DNA of 64,000 bases from assembly GCA_030835125.1 (NCBI GenBank), contig JAUQWM010000013.1:1-64000 (forward strand). The letters are read 5' to 3'. The stretch is from Gemmatimonadaceae bacterium (GTDB lineage Bacteria > Gemmatimonadota > Gemmatimonadetes > Gemmatimonadales > Gemmatimonadaceae). The notes beneath the pieces were generated by a model, which was given only the letters and a program-made list of their open reading frames with translations, ran no database searches and was not told the DNA's origin. Shown here piece after piece: positions 16,785 through 27,530 of the stretch (positions are counted from its first letter, which is position 1; the number at the start of each line of letters is the position of its first letter). The position numbers and the translations under genes are program-made.

Positions 16785-17776
16785 GAGGCGTGCGCCGGCG
16801 TGCCGGGTCCCGGCGCCGCACCCGGGGCGGGCTCGTCGTGCTCGTCGCGAATATCGCCCACCAGTTCCTCGAGCAGGTCCTCGAGGGTCACGATACCGAT
16901 CGTCGCGCCCGCATCGTCACGGACGATCGCGAGGTGCCGCCGCTCGCGCAGCATCCCGGAGAGCAGCTCCTTGCAGGAGGTGCTTGCCCTGGCAAAGGCG
17001 ACGGGCCGCAGGGTTGGCATCGACATGCCCGAGTTCTTGATCAGGTCGAACGCGTGCACCATGCCAATGACCTGGTCGAGCGTCTCACGGTAGACGGGCA
17101 CCCGGGTGTAGCCGGCGGTCGCGACGCGGCGCGCCAGTTCTCCGGGCGAAACGTCCATCGGAACGGCGAAGACGTCGGGGCGCGGGGTCATGACGTCGCG
17201 CACCCGCTTCTCCCCGAACTGCATCACTCCACTGATGATCGCGATCTCCCCGGCCTCGCCGACGCCTTCCAGTTCGCCCTCGCGGAGCAGCTCCTCCAGG
17301 GCCTCCTCATCCGTGGGCGGCGGTTCCGGCGCCGTCCCGTTCGCGCGGCCGGCGATGCGCCTGACGAGTCGCAGCGATGGTCCCAGGACCATTTCCAGGG
17401 CCTGCAGGGGAGGAAGCAGGATGGGGATCAGCTGGGGCGCCCAGCGCCGCCCGATCGCCCGCGGGAGCAACTGTCCCGCGACCAGGAGGACCAGGGCATA
17501 CACGAGCGCCTCGCCCAGCAGCGCCGGAACCGAGTCGCCCGCATCACTGGCAATGATGACGCCCGCCGAGAAAACGGTAAGCGCGACCCCGGTGCCGGCG
17601 GACAGTAACAGGCCATGCGGCTTCTCGAGGTACAGCGCGGCGGCCCCCGAACCGCTCAGTTGCTGCTCCACCCAGTGGCGAAGCCAGATCCGGCTGACCG
17701 ATCGCACGGCGGTGGCGCCCGCCGTGAGCCACGCCACGACCGCGATCGTCAGGAGGAGCAGGGTCGTGGTGGTCAC
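16781..17776 (-). CDS. CNNM/CBS-domain membrane protein (second copy)
   Basis: A 331-residue protein with a DUF21/CNNM membrane domain (helices around 5-25, 55-75, 85-105), then an acidic linker and a CBS pair. The segment FGEKRVRDVMTPRPDVFAVP begins the first CBS motif and GATIGIVTLEDLLEELVGDIRDE ends the second. The family (CorC/YhdP/HlyC-like, PaeA) has been linked to Mg2+ or Co2+ export. The C-terminal CorC_HlyC domain is missing: the protein stops in a Pro/Ala tail after DIRDEHDE. It overlaps its longer paralogue upstream and meaB downstream by 4 bp each, so the two copies probably act together. Confidence 0.85.
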   Translation of the reverse strand: MTTTTLLLLTIAVVAWLTAGATAVRSVSRIWLRHWVEQQLSGSGAAALYLEKPHGLLLSAGTGVALTVFSAGVIIASDAGDSVPALLGEALVYALVLLVAGQLLPRAIGRRWAPQLIPILLPPLQALEMVLGPSLRLVRRIAGRANGTAPEPPPTDEEALEELLREGELEGVGEAGEIAIISGVMQFGEKRVRDVMTPRPDVFAVPMDVSPGELARRVATAGYTRVPVYRETLDQVIGMVHAFDLIKNSGMSMPTLRPVAFARASTSCKELLSGMLRERRHLAIVRDDAGATIGIVTLEDLLEELVGDIRDEHDEPAPGAAPGPGTPAHAS

Positions 17777-19011
17777 GCGGCGTGACCCTCCCGGGAGCCG
17801 AGGCGCTCGAACACCACGCGCTGGACGCGCCGCCGCTCCACCCGCTCGACCGTGACCCGATAGCCGGCCAGCTGGAACGACTCACCCTGGCGCGGCGCAC
17901 GGCCGAACTGTTCATACACCAGGCCACCCACGGTAGCCACGTCGTCGCGCTCGAAGTCCGCGTGCAGCAGTTCACTCACCTCCGTGAGCGTCAGGCGCGC
18001 GGAAACGCGGGTCCGGTTCGCGTCCACGTGCTCGATGGGCGACTCCTCGACGTCGTACTCATCCCGGATGTCTCCCACGATCTCCTCGAGGACATCCTCG
18101 ATGGTGATGATGCCGGCCGTGCCGCCGTACTCGTCGACCACGACCGCGAAATGCGTCCGCGTCGACTGGAAGTCACGGAGTTGCCGGTCGGCGGGTTTCG
18201 ACTGCGGGATGAACACCGCGGGCCTGACCAACGTCGCCCAGCCGCCTGCAGGTTCCCGTCCGTCCAGGATCGGCTGCAGCAGGTCGCGTGCGTAGAGGAC
18301 GCCCACGACGTTGTCGACGCTCTCGGCGTAGACCGGCACCCGGGAGTGTTCCAGCGCGCGAACCCGGTCGACGACCTCGGTCCAGGTGGCGGTGGAGTCG
18401 ATGGCGACCAGGTCGATGCGCGGGACCATGATCTCGTGCACCTCGGTCTGCGCGAGCCGGAACACGCCGTTCAACAGCACCTGCTCGTCGGCCGTGACCT
18501 CCGCCTCGGCTGCGACCACGGCCTTGAATTGCTCGGTGATCGTCTCCCGATCCTCGTCGTCCTGGGCGGGTGGGGGCAGGAGCGAGTTCAGCCAGCCGTC
18601 AATGGACTCGCCGAGCATCACCACGGGCGACAGCAGGCGCTCGAGCGTGACGACCACGGGCGCCAGCCGGGTCGCGACGGCCGCGCCGCGGGCGTCGCCG
18701 ACGCTCCTCGCAATGCTCTCGGAGGCGCCGACCAGCAGGAACGCCGAAAGGAGAATGGCGGCCACTCCCACCCATCCGCTTACGGGCGCGCGAAAGACGA
18801 GCAACGCGATGCCCACCCCGGTCAGCAGCTGGCCCATCACCCGCGCGAAGGCGAGGGCACGATGGATGCGCTCCCGCCTGGCCCGCAGTTCGGCCAGCGC
18901 CGGTGCCAGGCGCTCGTCCGGGTCGAGCGAAAGGATCGCGCCGTCGGCCGTGGCGCACACCGCCGCGAGAAGTGATCCCGCCGTGATGACGAGGAGCGAC
19001 GCGACGATCAC
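17773..19011 (-). CDS. CNNM/CBS/CorC-domain membrane protein (first copy)
   Basis: About 412 residues with the complete order: CNNM membrane domain (helices near 3-23, 50-75, 80-100), CBS pair (EVHEIMVPRIDLVAIDSTA to GTAGIITIEDVLEEIVGDI), and C-terminal CorC_HlyC transporter-associated domain (SARLTLTEVSELLHADF...VGGLVYEQFGRAP). These proteins are implicated in Mg2+/Co2+ efflux. The GTG at 19011 was chosen because it overlaps the ybeY stop as GTGA; a longer frame to 19062 only reuses ybeY sequence. The paralogue follows with another GTGA overlap. The ybeY-corC order is common in bacteria. Confidence 0.9.
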   Translation of the reverse strand: MIVASLLVITAGSLLAAVCATADGAILSLDPDERLAPALAELRARRERIHRALAFARVMGQLLTGVGIALLVFRAPVSGWVGVAAILLSAFLLVGASESIARSVGDARGAAVATRLAPVVVTLERLLSPVVMLGESIDGWLNSLLPPPAQDDEDRETITEQFKAVVAAEAEVTADEQVLLNGVFRLAQTEVHEIMVPRIDLVAIDSTATWTEVVDRVRALEHSRVPVYAESVDNVVGVLYARDLLQPILDGREPAGGWATLVRPAVFIPQSKPADRQLRDFQSTRTHFAVVVDEYGGTAGIITIEDVLEEIVGDIRDEYDVEESPIEHVDANRTRVSARLTLTEVSELLHADFERDDVATVGGLVYEQFGRAPRQGESFQLAGYRVTVERVERRRVQRVVFERLGSREGHAA

Positions 19012-19475
19012 CAGACGCCCTCCGTCCGGGCCGCGGCGAGCCAGCGTTCCTGGCGCTTCCACATCGGCGATGCCTCGCGCGACGCCCCCTCCGGGTGCTC
19101 GTACCCGATCGCGTGGAGTACGCCATGGACGACGACCCGGGCCAGTTCCTCCCGGGAGGGCACTCGCCAGCGGCGGGCCTGTGCGCGCACGATGTCGGGC
19201 GCGACGTAGATGTCGCCGACCAGCGGCGCCGAGGGCGTCGATCGGCCCAGCGAGAACGTGATCACGTCCGTGGCACCGCGATGCCCCAGGTGCTCGCGGT
19301 TCAGCGTGGCCATCGTCCGGCGGGAAATGAAGGCGATGGAGAGCAGTGCCGTCGGCACCTTCTCGCGCCGGAGGACGAACCCGGCCAGCGCGCGCACCGT
19401 CGCCGCCGGCAGCGCGAGCCGCCGGCGTCCTGCATCCACGTCGATCCCGCGGTCAGGCCTCGTCGTCCGCAGCAT
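19008..19475 (-). CDS. ybeY: Endoribonuclease YbeY (rRNA maturation)
   Basis: A 155-residue protein with the zinc-site motif [12 protein letters not shown], the expected HGxLHLxGYDH of YbeY. It also has the upstream conserved [19 protein letters not shown] (core NxxxRxxxxATDVLSFP). YbeY processes the 3' end of 16S rRNA and takes part in ribosome quality control. It overlaps the end of phoH by 23 bp, the classical phoH-ybeY pairing, and is followed by the CNNM/CorC genes. Confidence 0.96.
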   Translation of the reverse strand: MLRTTRPDRGIDVDAGRRRLALPAATVRALAGFVLRREKVPTALLSIAFISRRTMATLNREHLGHRGATDVITFSLGRSTPSAPLVGDIYVAPDIVRAQARRWRVPSREELARVVVHGVLHAIGYEHPEGASREASPMWKRQERWLAAARTEGVW

Positions 19476-20400
19476 ACGCCTTGATGATGTCGCGCACCAG
19501 TCGGTGCCTGACGACGTCCACGTCGGTCAGGTAGTGGAACGCGATGCCGTCGATCCCCGTCAGGATGCGCTCGATCTGGATGAGCCCCGACTCCTCGCGT
19601 GACGGCAGGTCCACCTGCGTCTTGTCGCCCGTGATCACCGTTCGCGAGTTCACGCCCAGCCGGGTGAGGAACATCTTCATCTGGGCGTTGGTGGCGTTCT
19701 GCGCCTCATCGAGGATGACGAAGGCGTCGCTCAGCGTCCGCCCGCGCATGTAGGCGAGCGGTGCGATCTCGATGACCCGCGTCTCCAGCGCGCGCTGCAT
19801 CCGCTCGGCCGGCATCATGTCTTCAAGCGCGTCGTACAGCGGGCGCAGGTACGGGTCGACCTTGGCCTGCATGTCGCCTGGCAGGAACCCCAGGCTCTCG
19901 CCCGCCTCCACCGCCGGCCGGGCGAGGATGATCCGGCGGACGCGCTTTCGCATCAGGGCATCGACCGCCGCGGCCACGGCAAGGTATGTCTTTCCCGTGC
20001 CGGCCGGCCCGATGCCGACGACGATGTCGTTGTCGACGATGAGGCGCAGGTACTCGGCCTGCCCCGGCGTCTTGGGCTGGATGACCCGCCGCACGCCAGG
20101 GAGAACGATCCGCTCGCCGCCCTCGCTGCCGTCACGCGACACCTCGAGCGTCATGCGCAGCACGTCGTCGGCCTCGAGCGGCATGCGTTGCCGCGCGGCA
20201 TCGATCATGCGCTGCGCGATCGCGGCGGCGCGTTCCACGGCCTCGGCGGAGCCGGACATGGTCAGGGTGTCGCCGCGCAGCGCGATGCGCGCGCCGGTCT
20301 GGCGCGCCAGTTCGCTGAGGTTGGCGTCGTTGACGCCCGAGAGCGTGAGCGGGTCCGCCCCCTCGACGCTCAATCGCTGGATGACCGCTTCGTCAGGCAT
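19453..20400 (-). CDS. phoH: PhoH-like ATPase
   Basis: A 315-residue protein with an N-terminal KH-like domain (about 1-90), then a P-loop ATPase: [18 protein letters not shown] (Walker A), [20 protein letters not shown] (a PhoH hallmark), and [21 protein letters not shown] (Walker B with Q motif). PhoH proteins are cytoplasmic ATPases related to helicases, often paired with YbeY in RNA metabolism. The start lies only 7 bp after the aspS stop, so it is in the same transcript, and the end overlaps ybeY. Confidence 0.95.
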   Translation of the reverse strand: MPDEAVIQRLSVEGADPLTLSGVNDANLSELARQTGARIALRGDTLTMSGSAEAVERAAAIAQRMIDAARQRMPLEADDVLRMTLEVSRDGSEGGERIVLPGVRRVIQPKTPGQAEYLRLIVDNDIVVGIGPAGTGKTYLAVAAAVDALMRKRVRRIILARPAVEAGESLGFLPGDMQAKVDPYLRPLYDALEDMMPAERMQRALETRVIEIAPLAYMRGRTLSDAFVILDEAQNATNAQMKMFLTRLGVNSRTVITGDKTQVDLPSREESGLIQIERILTGIDGIAFHYLTDVDVVRHRLVRDIIKAYAADDEA

Positions 20401-20407
20401 GGGCGGC

Positions 20408-22186
<1,779 letters not shown>

Positions 22187-22486
22187 TCGGATCCTCCGTG
22201 GGAATGGTCAATCGGCGTCGCCCGCGCGGTGCGGCGACAGGGGCGCGCAACGTGTGCGATTATCGCGGTCCTCGAATGTCTCGGCGACCAGTCAGCACGG
22301 CGTCACGTGAGGGCAATCGATCGCGCGAACAGGCACGTGCACGCCCGGGGCTTCGTGGGCATTCGCGCCCGCCGGAACCCTCAACGAGGAATCGCGCCAA
22401 TCAACCGGGCGCGCGCACGCTGGACAGGTGAAGGCATGTTGGCGAGGAATCTAGGGATCGAGGGACCCATCTGGTAGCGGTCCGAG
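22187..22486. other. Gene-free divergent intergenic region aspS/rlmN
   Basis: About 300 bp without a supported gene. Short frames exist but have no coding look. It must hold the aspS promoter (minus strand) and the rlmN promoter near its right end. I see no T-box, riboswitch or clear inverted repeat. Confidence 0.5.
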
Positions 22487-22515
22487 TTGACGTGTCTTCT
22501 GAACAGGACTACGTT
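22487..22515 (+). promoter_or_regulatory. Candidate promoter of rlmN, possibly leaderless
   Basis: A consensus-like -35 TTGACG (22487-22492) is followed after 17 bp by TACGTT (22510-22515), a weak -10, in an unusually AT-rich patch. Transcription would start at about the ATG at 22522, giving an mRNA with no leader. A GTG at 22492 in the same frame would then lie inside the -35 box, which argues against it as the start. Confidence 0.35.
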
Positions 22516-22521
22516 AAGTAT

Positions 22522-23664
22522 ATGCCACACAACGGGTTTGATGACGAGTCCGCGACATTGTCGGAAGGACCACCAGATGGGCGCGTCCACGACGAATCGC
22601 GCACCATCGGTCCCCGCACGAACCTGCTGAACCTCACGCCATCACAGGCGCTCGAGACCGTCGCCGGCTTTCTCGCCGAATGTGGTGAACCCGCCTATCG
22701 GGCGCGCCAGGTGCTGAGGCACCTGTGGACGAAGCCGGCGGGGTCGTTCGACGACATGACCGACATCCCCCGCGAGGTGCGACAGCGCCTGGCCGGGCAG
22801 TTCTCGATCCCCCGACTCGCCGTGGACATGGACGTGCAATCGTCCGACGGCACGCGGAAGTTCCTGTTCCGGCTCGCCGACGGCCAGGCGATCGAGACAG
22901 TGGCGATTCCCGACGGGAAGCGCCTGACGCTGTGCATTTCGTCGCAGGCCGGGTGCGCCCTGCAGTGCGCGTTCTGCGCCACGGGGGCGATGGGGTTCGC
23001 GCGGAACCTCGAGGCCTTCGAGATCGCCGGACAGGTGCGCGAGCTGGCACTGCTCGATCCCCCGCTCCAGCCGACGAACATCGTGTTCATGGGCATGGGT
23101 GAGCCGCTGATGAACTGGAAGGCGGTGGACCCCACACTCACGATCCTGAATCACCCCGACGGGTTCGGGATCGGTGCGAGGCACATCACGGTATCCACTG
23201 TCGGCGTGCTCCCGGGGATCCTCGCCCTGTCGAAGCGTCCGGAGCAGTTCCGCCTCGCCATCTCGATCCACGCGCCGACGGACGATCTCCGGCGCACGCT
23301 GATGCCGGTGAACGTGAAGTACCCGCTGGCCGACGTGATCGAGGCAGCACGCCGATTCGATCGCCGCGTCACGTTCGAATACGTGCTGCTTGGCGGGGTG
23401 AACGACGCGGTCGAGCACGCGATGGCCCTGGGGCGCCTCGCGCGCGGCTGTGGCGCCTTCGTCAACCTGATTCCGCTGCATCCAGGGGGCACGGGGAACT
23501 TCAAGCCCTCCGTGCCGGCTTCCGTGCGTAGCTTCACGACGGAGTTGAGGCGCGCCGGCGTGGAGGTGGCCGTCCGGAAGAGCCGCGGGCTGGACATCGC
23601 GGCCGCGTGCGGGCAGTTACGGGTGGAACGGCTTCGACGGCGGCCGCCAGTCGGTGCCAACTAA
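22522..23664 (+). CDS. rlmN: Dual-specificity 23S rRNA/tRNA adenine C2 methyltransferase RlmN
   Basis: About 380 residues. It is a radical SAM enzyme with the cluster motif CALQCAFCATG (CxxxCxxC), the upstream AGCALQ, and the C-terminal catalytic cysteine in DIAAACGQL. It methylates C2 of A2503 in 23S rRNA and A37 in some tRNAs. The ATG at 22522 was preferred to an in-frame GTG at 22492 because the latter overlaps the likely -35 element; conserved sequence begins well after both, at LLNLTPSQALE. The last 48 bp overlap the convergent LytR-C gene. Confidence 0.95.
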   Translation: MPHNGFDDESATLSEGPPDGRVHDESRTIGPRTNLLNLTPSQALETVAGFLAECGEPAYRARQVLRHLWTKPAGSFDDMTDIPREVRQRLAGQFSIPRLAVDMDVQSSDGTRKFLFRLADGQAIETVAIPDGKRLTLCISSQAGCALQCAFCATGAMGFARNLEAFEIAGQVRELALLDPPLQPTNIVFMGMGEPLMNWKAVDPTLTILNHPDGFGIGARHITVSTVGVLPGILALSKRPEQFRLAISIHAPTDDLRRTLMPVNVKYPLADVIEAARRFDRRVTFEYVLLGGVNDAVEHAMALGRLARGCGAFVNLIPLHPGGTGNFKPSVPASVRSFTTELRRAGVEVAVRKSRGLDIAAACGQLRVERLRRRPPVGAN

Positions 23665-24042
23665 CACCGTGATGTCGAGGTAACGCGCCGAGTCGGGGCG
23701 CGACTCCACGCGCGCCCCGCCCAGCGCCCTGGCGACGTCCTCGGCCCAGTCCAGGCGACCGGAACGGGCGAGCACCAGCGTGCTGTCGCGGCGGGCGGTG
23801 TCGTTGGCAAAGCGGACCACGTCGAACCCGGCATCGCGAAGCGCAAAGGTCGCGCGCCGGGCAAGCCCGCGCTGGCCTGAGGCGTTCAGCACCTCGACCT
23901 TGATCCGTACGCCGTCGGGCACCATGACCCCTATCCGATCGGGCGGATTGAGCCCCCCGCCGCGCCAGAGGACGGCGGCGGCGATGAGGGCGATGCTGGC
24001 GGCCGCCAGGACCGCGACCCGCCTCAGAGCACCTGGTTCCAC
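23617..24042 (-). CDS. LytR C-terminal domain protein, membrane-anchored
   Basis: About 141 residues: one N-terminal membrane helix (VAVLAAASIALIAAAVLW) and a LytR_C domain with the signature VEVLNASGQRGLARRATFALRDAGFDV. Such domains are extracytoplasmic and found with LCP cell-wall ligases, but their function is unclear. The GTG at 24042 gives a compact signal anchor and overlaps the YqeK-like gene by 19 bp; the longer frame begins at 24090. The yqeK-lytR neighbourhood is seen in many bacteria. Its end overlaps rlmN on the other strand. Confidence 0.8.
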   Translation of the reverse strand: MEPGALRRVAVLAAASIALIAAAVLWRGGGLNPPDRIGVMVPDGVRIKVEVLNASGQRGLARRATFALRDAGFDVVRFANDTARRDSTLVLARSGRLDWAEDVARALGGARVESRPDSARYLDITVLVGTDWRPPSKPFHP

Positions 24043-24578
24043 AATGCCGCCGTCTCGGGAAACACAGCCTTTCCTTCTCGAAGGGTCCACTCGAGCCTGA
24101 GCTGGAGGACCTGCCGGAAGACGCCGTCGAAGTCACTGGGGAGCGTGCGCGCGAGGAAGGCGCGCTCGGTCCGCGAGAACGGGCGACCGGGCTCCAGGAA
24201 GTCCGCCATGTAGAGCGCCCGTCCCGTCCGGCCCCACGCCGGGCTGCCTAACGTATGCCAGCGGATGGCCTCGAGCACCTCGGTCCGGGTCTCTCCTTCG
24301 GCGGCGAGCCGGGCCGCGACCGCCGGTCCGTGGAGCACCGAGAGCGGCCAGGGCGCGCCGGTCGCCCACTGCCGCAGCTCCGGCTCGTCGGCGTCACGCA
24401 ACGCGTCGTGCCAGGCGCCCACGTCATGCCATGCCGTCGCTTCCGCCGAGGACAGCCCCAGTTCGGCCGCCCAGCGGTCGAGGAGCGTGGTGACGCGCAC
24501 GATATGCTCCCGCCGGCGCTCCGTGACGCGAGCCCAGGAAGGGAGGACCACAGGTGACGCGCCGCCAGCAGTGTCCAT
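24024..24578 (-). CDS. HD-domain hydrolase, YqeK-like
   Basis: A 184-residue protein with an HD pair in TAWHDVGAWHDAL, a downstream LHGPAVAARLA, and AIRWHTLGSPAWGRTGRALYMADFLEPGRPF. This matches the YqeK layout (HD, HGP, AIRYHTxG, YxADxxEPxR). YqeK proteins hydrolyse diadenosine tetraphosphate symmetrically. The usual AxLLHDYAK text is altered to AWHDVGAW, but the metal-binding His and Asp are kept. Its partner, the LytR-C gene, follows immediately. A 7-bp-repeat-rich stretch lies just upstream of its start. Confidence 0.8.
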   Translation of the reverse strand: MDTAGGASPVVLPSWARVTERRREHIVRVTTLLDRWAAELGLSSAEATAWHDVGAWHDALRDADEPELRQWATGAPWPLSVLHGPAVAARLAAEGETRTEVLEAIRWHTLGSPAWGRTGRALYMADFLEPGRPFSRTERAFLARTLPSDFDGVFRQVLQLRLEWTLREGKAVFPETAALWNQVL

Positions 24579-24603
24579 CAGGAGAACTTATCGCCCCGGA
24601 GAT

Positions 24604-24652
24604 CCATCTCCATCTCCCCGCTCCCGTCTCGCATCCCCGGGCTCACGTCTCG
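24604..24652. repeat. Degenerate 6/7-bp pyrimidine repeat
   Basis: A loose run of CATCTCC, CCGCTCC, CGTCTCG, CATCCCC, GGGCTCA, CGTCTCG. The period is mainly 7 bp but less exact than the other arrays. It lies between the YqeK-like gene and the 3' end of the chemoreceptor gene. Confidence 0.4.
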
Positions 24653-26733
24653 ATCCTCGTCAGCTTCCGCGTCAGGTCCCCCAGGTGCGACGCCAGCTCG
24701 CGCAGTTCCAGGGTCGCCGACTCCAGTTCGTGCAGCGCGCCGGCCTGCTCCGCGGCGGATTTCGTCACCTGGTCAGACCCCTCCTGGTTTCGCCGCGAGA
24801 TCTCGTCGATGCGACCCGCCCGGTCCCGGGCGACCGCGACGAACCGTTCCTGTTCATGCGACACCTGGGCGATCCGGCGTGACCACGACGCCGCAGCGTC
24901 GCTGGCGGAGAGGATGGCAGCGAGGGCCTTCATCGCCGACGCGGAGAGCGCCTCCACGTCGCCAACCATTTCCCGGCCACGGTTCATCTGCCGGGTGGCG
25001 CGGTCCATCTGGGCCGCGAAGCCCGTCAGGATCGTGTTCGCGTCCTCGGAGGCCCGCGCGCTCTGGGCGGCCAGCTTCCGGATCTCCCCGGCGACCACCG
25101 CGAATCCCTTCCCCTCCTCACCGGCCCGGGCGGCCTCGATCCCCGCGTTGAGCGCCAGCAGGTTGGTCTGGTCCGCCAGTTCCCGGATCACGCGAATGAA
25201 CTCGGTCATCCGCACCGCCCCCTGCTGCAGTTCCCCGACCATCTGCGAGGACTCGGCCACCACGCCCTTGGCGCTGATCAACCGCTCCACCGCGGTGCCG
25301 ACCGTGGCCTGGTGCTCGGAAGCCAGCACGGCCGAACGTTCGCTGGCGGCGGCCGCCTCGCCGGCATCGCGGGCGATGGCCGATGTCGACTGGTACAGTT
25401 CGTCGGCGGCGGTGCGGCTCGCCGTCGCCTCGCCCGCCTCTTCGGCAATCCCGCGGTTGATGTCGGCGACCAGCCGGACGACCGCGTCGGCGCCGCCCCG
25501 CAACAGGCGGGTGGAATCCCCGAGCCGGTCGAGCTGGCCCTCCAGCCTGCCTAACGCCTCGGCGAGCGGCCGGCGGAGTTCCTGGATCTGGATGGTGGTG
25601 GAGAGCTGGGCGGCGAATCGCTCGACGACCACGAGCTGCTTGGGACCGTAGGCCTGCCGCTTGTGGTGCTCGATCTCGAGCAGGCCGAGGAGCCGGTCGC
25701 CGAAGCGGAGGGGGGCAACGACGAGGCTGCGGGCCTCGAGGCGGCCGCCGGCCGTGCGCTCGTCGCGTTGCGTGTCGTTCACCACGACCGCCTGGCGGCG
25801 CTCGATCACGTTGCGGTAGAGGCGCTCGAGGCCGCTGTCCGCGGGCCGCGGCACGGCCAGCAGCCCTTCGCGGACGCTGAAGACCACGCGGAGCGGGGCG
25901 CCGTCGTCCACGCGCAGCACGCGGAAGTCCCGCCAGTTCACCAGCCGGTTGGCGAAGGAGGCGATGCGGCGGAACGACTCCTCGAGACTGGCGTCGGCGG
26001 CGACGACCATGTCCATGGCGTGGATGCGGTTCAGTTCCTCGGCCGACACCGCCTCCTCGAGGATGTGCTTGAGGAGCATCCCGGCGAACAGGATCACCAC
26101 GCCGATGATCCACCACCCGAGGCGCCCGATCATGGTCATCGCCACCAGGATGCCGACCGACACGATCATCGACGCGAAGAACACGATCACTTCGTAGCGC
26201 AGGATCAGCGCCCGCTCGTCCGGCAGGAGCTTGCCGCGGACGAGCAGCGTCGCATACTGCGCGGACCGGTTGAGCACGAAGTGGGTGACGAAGAACGCTG
26301 CCACCGCCGGCGCGGCCTCCGCGGAGAGCGCGCCGGCCCCCGCCGGGAGGCGGACGGCCAGCGCGGCGTACACGCCAAAGGCGGCGTAGAGGGTCAGCAC
26401 CTCGCGCGAGGCATTGATCCAGGCGGCGGTGAACGGCTTCCGGTGGGCGGCCAGGTCCGCGACCAGGATACCCGCGTACATCGCGATCCCGGTCGGGGAG
26501 AGGCCGACCGCGAGCGGCCCGGCCATCGCGACCACCTGCACCACGGTCAGGGTCGAAAACTTCGTGATCGACACGGATCGCGTGCGAAACAACGCGGTCG
26601 CGGCCGCCATCACGAGGAGGGCCCAAGGGTGGTCCACCCAGCGCGGGTCCCCGGCGGCCCCCGCGATGAGGACGAGGGTCCCGAGAATCGCCGCCAGGCG
26701 TGCCCCGAGACCCGCCGGCGACCGGGGGGTCAT
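24643..26733 (-). CDS. Membrane chemoreceptor-like protein with GAF domain
   Basis: A 696-residue protein: about seven membrane helices in residues 10-240, a short linker, a GAF domain (about 250-400, ending [17 protein letters not shown]), and a methyl-accepting signalling hairpin. The tip sequence is [25 protein letters not shown] followed by [15 protein letters not shown], so it should contact CheA/CheW. No che gene lies in the window. The membrane part resembles MASE-type sensory domains rather than the usual periplasmic sensor. Its ATG overlaps the trpA stop by 4 bp, so translation is coupled to tryptophan synthase, an unusual partner. Confidence 0.85.
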   Translation of the reverse strand: MTPRSPAGLGARLAAILGTLVLIAGAAGDPRWVDHPWALLVMAAATALFRTRSVSITKFSTLTVVQVVAMAGPLAVGLSPTGIAMYAGILVADLAAHRKPFTAAWINASREVLTLYAAFGVYAALAVRLPAGAGALSAEAAPAVAAFFVTHFVLNRSAQYATLLVRGKLLPDERALILRYEVIVFFASMIVSVGILVAMTMIGRLGWWIIGVVILFAGMLLKHILEEAVSAEELNRIHAMDMVVAADASLEESFRRIASFANRLVNWRDFRVLRVDDGAPLRVVFSVREGLLAVPRPADSGLERLYRNVIERRQAVVVNDTQRDERTAGGRLEARSLVVAPLRFGDRLLGLLEIEHHKRQAYGPKQLVVVERFAAQLSTTIQIQELRRPLAEALGRLEGQLDRLGDSTRLLRGGADAVVRLVADINRGIAEEAGEATASRTAADELYQSTSAIARDAGEAAAASERSAVLASEHQATVGTAVERLISAKGVVAESSQMVGELQQGAVRMTEFIRVIRELADQTNLLALNAGIEAARAGEEGKGFAVVAGEIRKLAAQSARASEDANTILTGFAAQMDRATRQMNRGREMVGDVEALSASAMKALAAILSASDAAASWSRRIAQVSHEQERFVAVARDRAGRIDEISRRNQEGSDQVTKSAAEQAGALHELESATLELRELASHLGDLTRKLTRIET

Positions 26734-27530
26734 CCGGCGTCCAGGGCCCGCCGCAGTTCCGAGGCCAGCCGGGCCGCGACGGGAATCCCCTCCCCCGCCG
26801 CGCGGACGATCGCGCTCCCGACGACGATCCCGTCGGCCAGCGCGCCGATCCGGCGCGCCTGGTCCGCGTTCGAGATGCCGAACCCCACGCAGATCGGCAG
26901 CGAGGTCGCACGCCGCAACCGTCCGAGCGTCGACGGCAACTCGTCAGGCACGTCGTCCCTTGCTCCGGTTACGCCGAGCCGGCTGATCAGGTACACGAAG
27001 CCGCTGCCATGCGACCCGATCTCGCGCATGCGCTCGTCAGGCGTGGTCGGCGCTACCAGCCGCACGAAGGCCAGTGGGCCGCTGCCGAGCCAGTGTTCCC
27101 GCTCCGGGTCGACCCCGACCGGGAGGTCGGTCACCAGGATGCCGTGGCACCCGGCGGCGGCGGCCCGCTCGAGCGCGCCCGGCCCGGCCGCGATCACCGG
27201 GTTGAGGTAGCTGAACAGCACCACCGGCACGCCCAGTCTCGCCTCGTGCACCAGGTCGAGCGTCCGGGCGAAGGTCATCCCCTGCGCCAGGGCGGACTGC
27301 GAGCTGGCCTGGATCACCGGGCCGTCGGCCATCGGGTCCGAGAACGGGACGCCCACCTCCACCACGTCGGCACCAGCCTCCTCGAGCGCGCGGAGGAGGG
27401 TGATGGACAGCACCGGTGACGGGTGGCCGGCGGTGATGTAGGGGACGAGCGCCTTCCGCCCCTGCCGGGCAAGGGCGGCGAACCGCTCCCGCAGCGCGTC
27501 AGACGAAGTAGTCGCCGACGTTGATGCCAT
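26730..27530 (-). CDS. trpA: Tryptophan synthase alpha chain
   Basis: A 266-residue TIM barrel with the catalytic Glu in [15 protein letters not shown], the Asp in the same motif, and the C-terminal phosphate-binding [11 protein letters not shown] and GIVVGSAIV. It splits indole-3-glycerol phosphate to indole, which is channelled to TrpB. The ATG at 27530 lies inside the end of the HD-GYP gene (32-bp overlap); a longer frame exists but has no family support. In most bacteria trpA directly follows trpB; here two signalling-type genes intervene. Confidence 0.95.
   Translation of the reverse strand: MASTSATTSSDALRERFAALARQGRKALVPYITAGHPSPVLSITLLRALEEAGADVVEVGVPFSDPMADGPVIQASSQSALAQGMTFARTLDLVHEARLGVPVVLFSYLNPVIAAGPGALERAAAAGCHGILVTDLPVGVDPEREHWLGSGPLAFVRLVAPTTPDERMREIGSHGSGFVYLISRLGVTGARDDVPDELPSTLGRLRRATSLPICVGFGISNADQARRIGALADGIVVGSAIVRAAGEGIPVAARLASELRRALDAG

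Noticed and set aside
22229-22477. Short open frame in the aspS/rlmN gap
   Set aside because: No coding character, no homology recognised, and it overlaps the promoter region.
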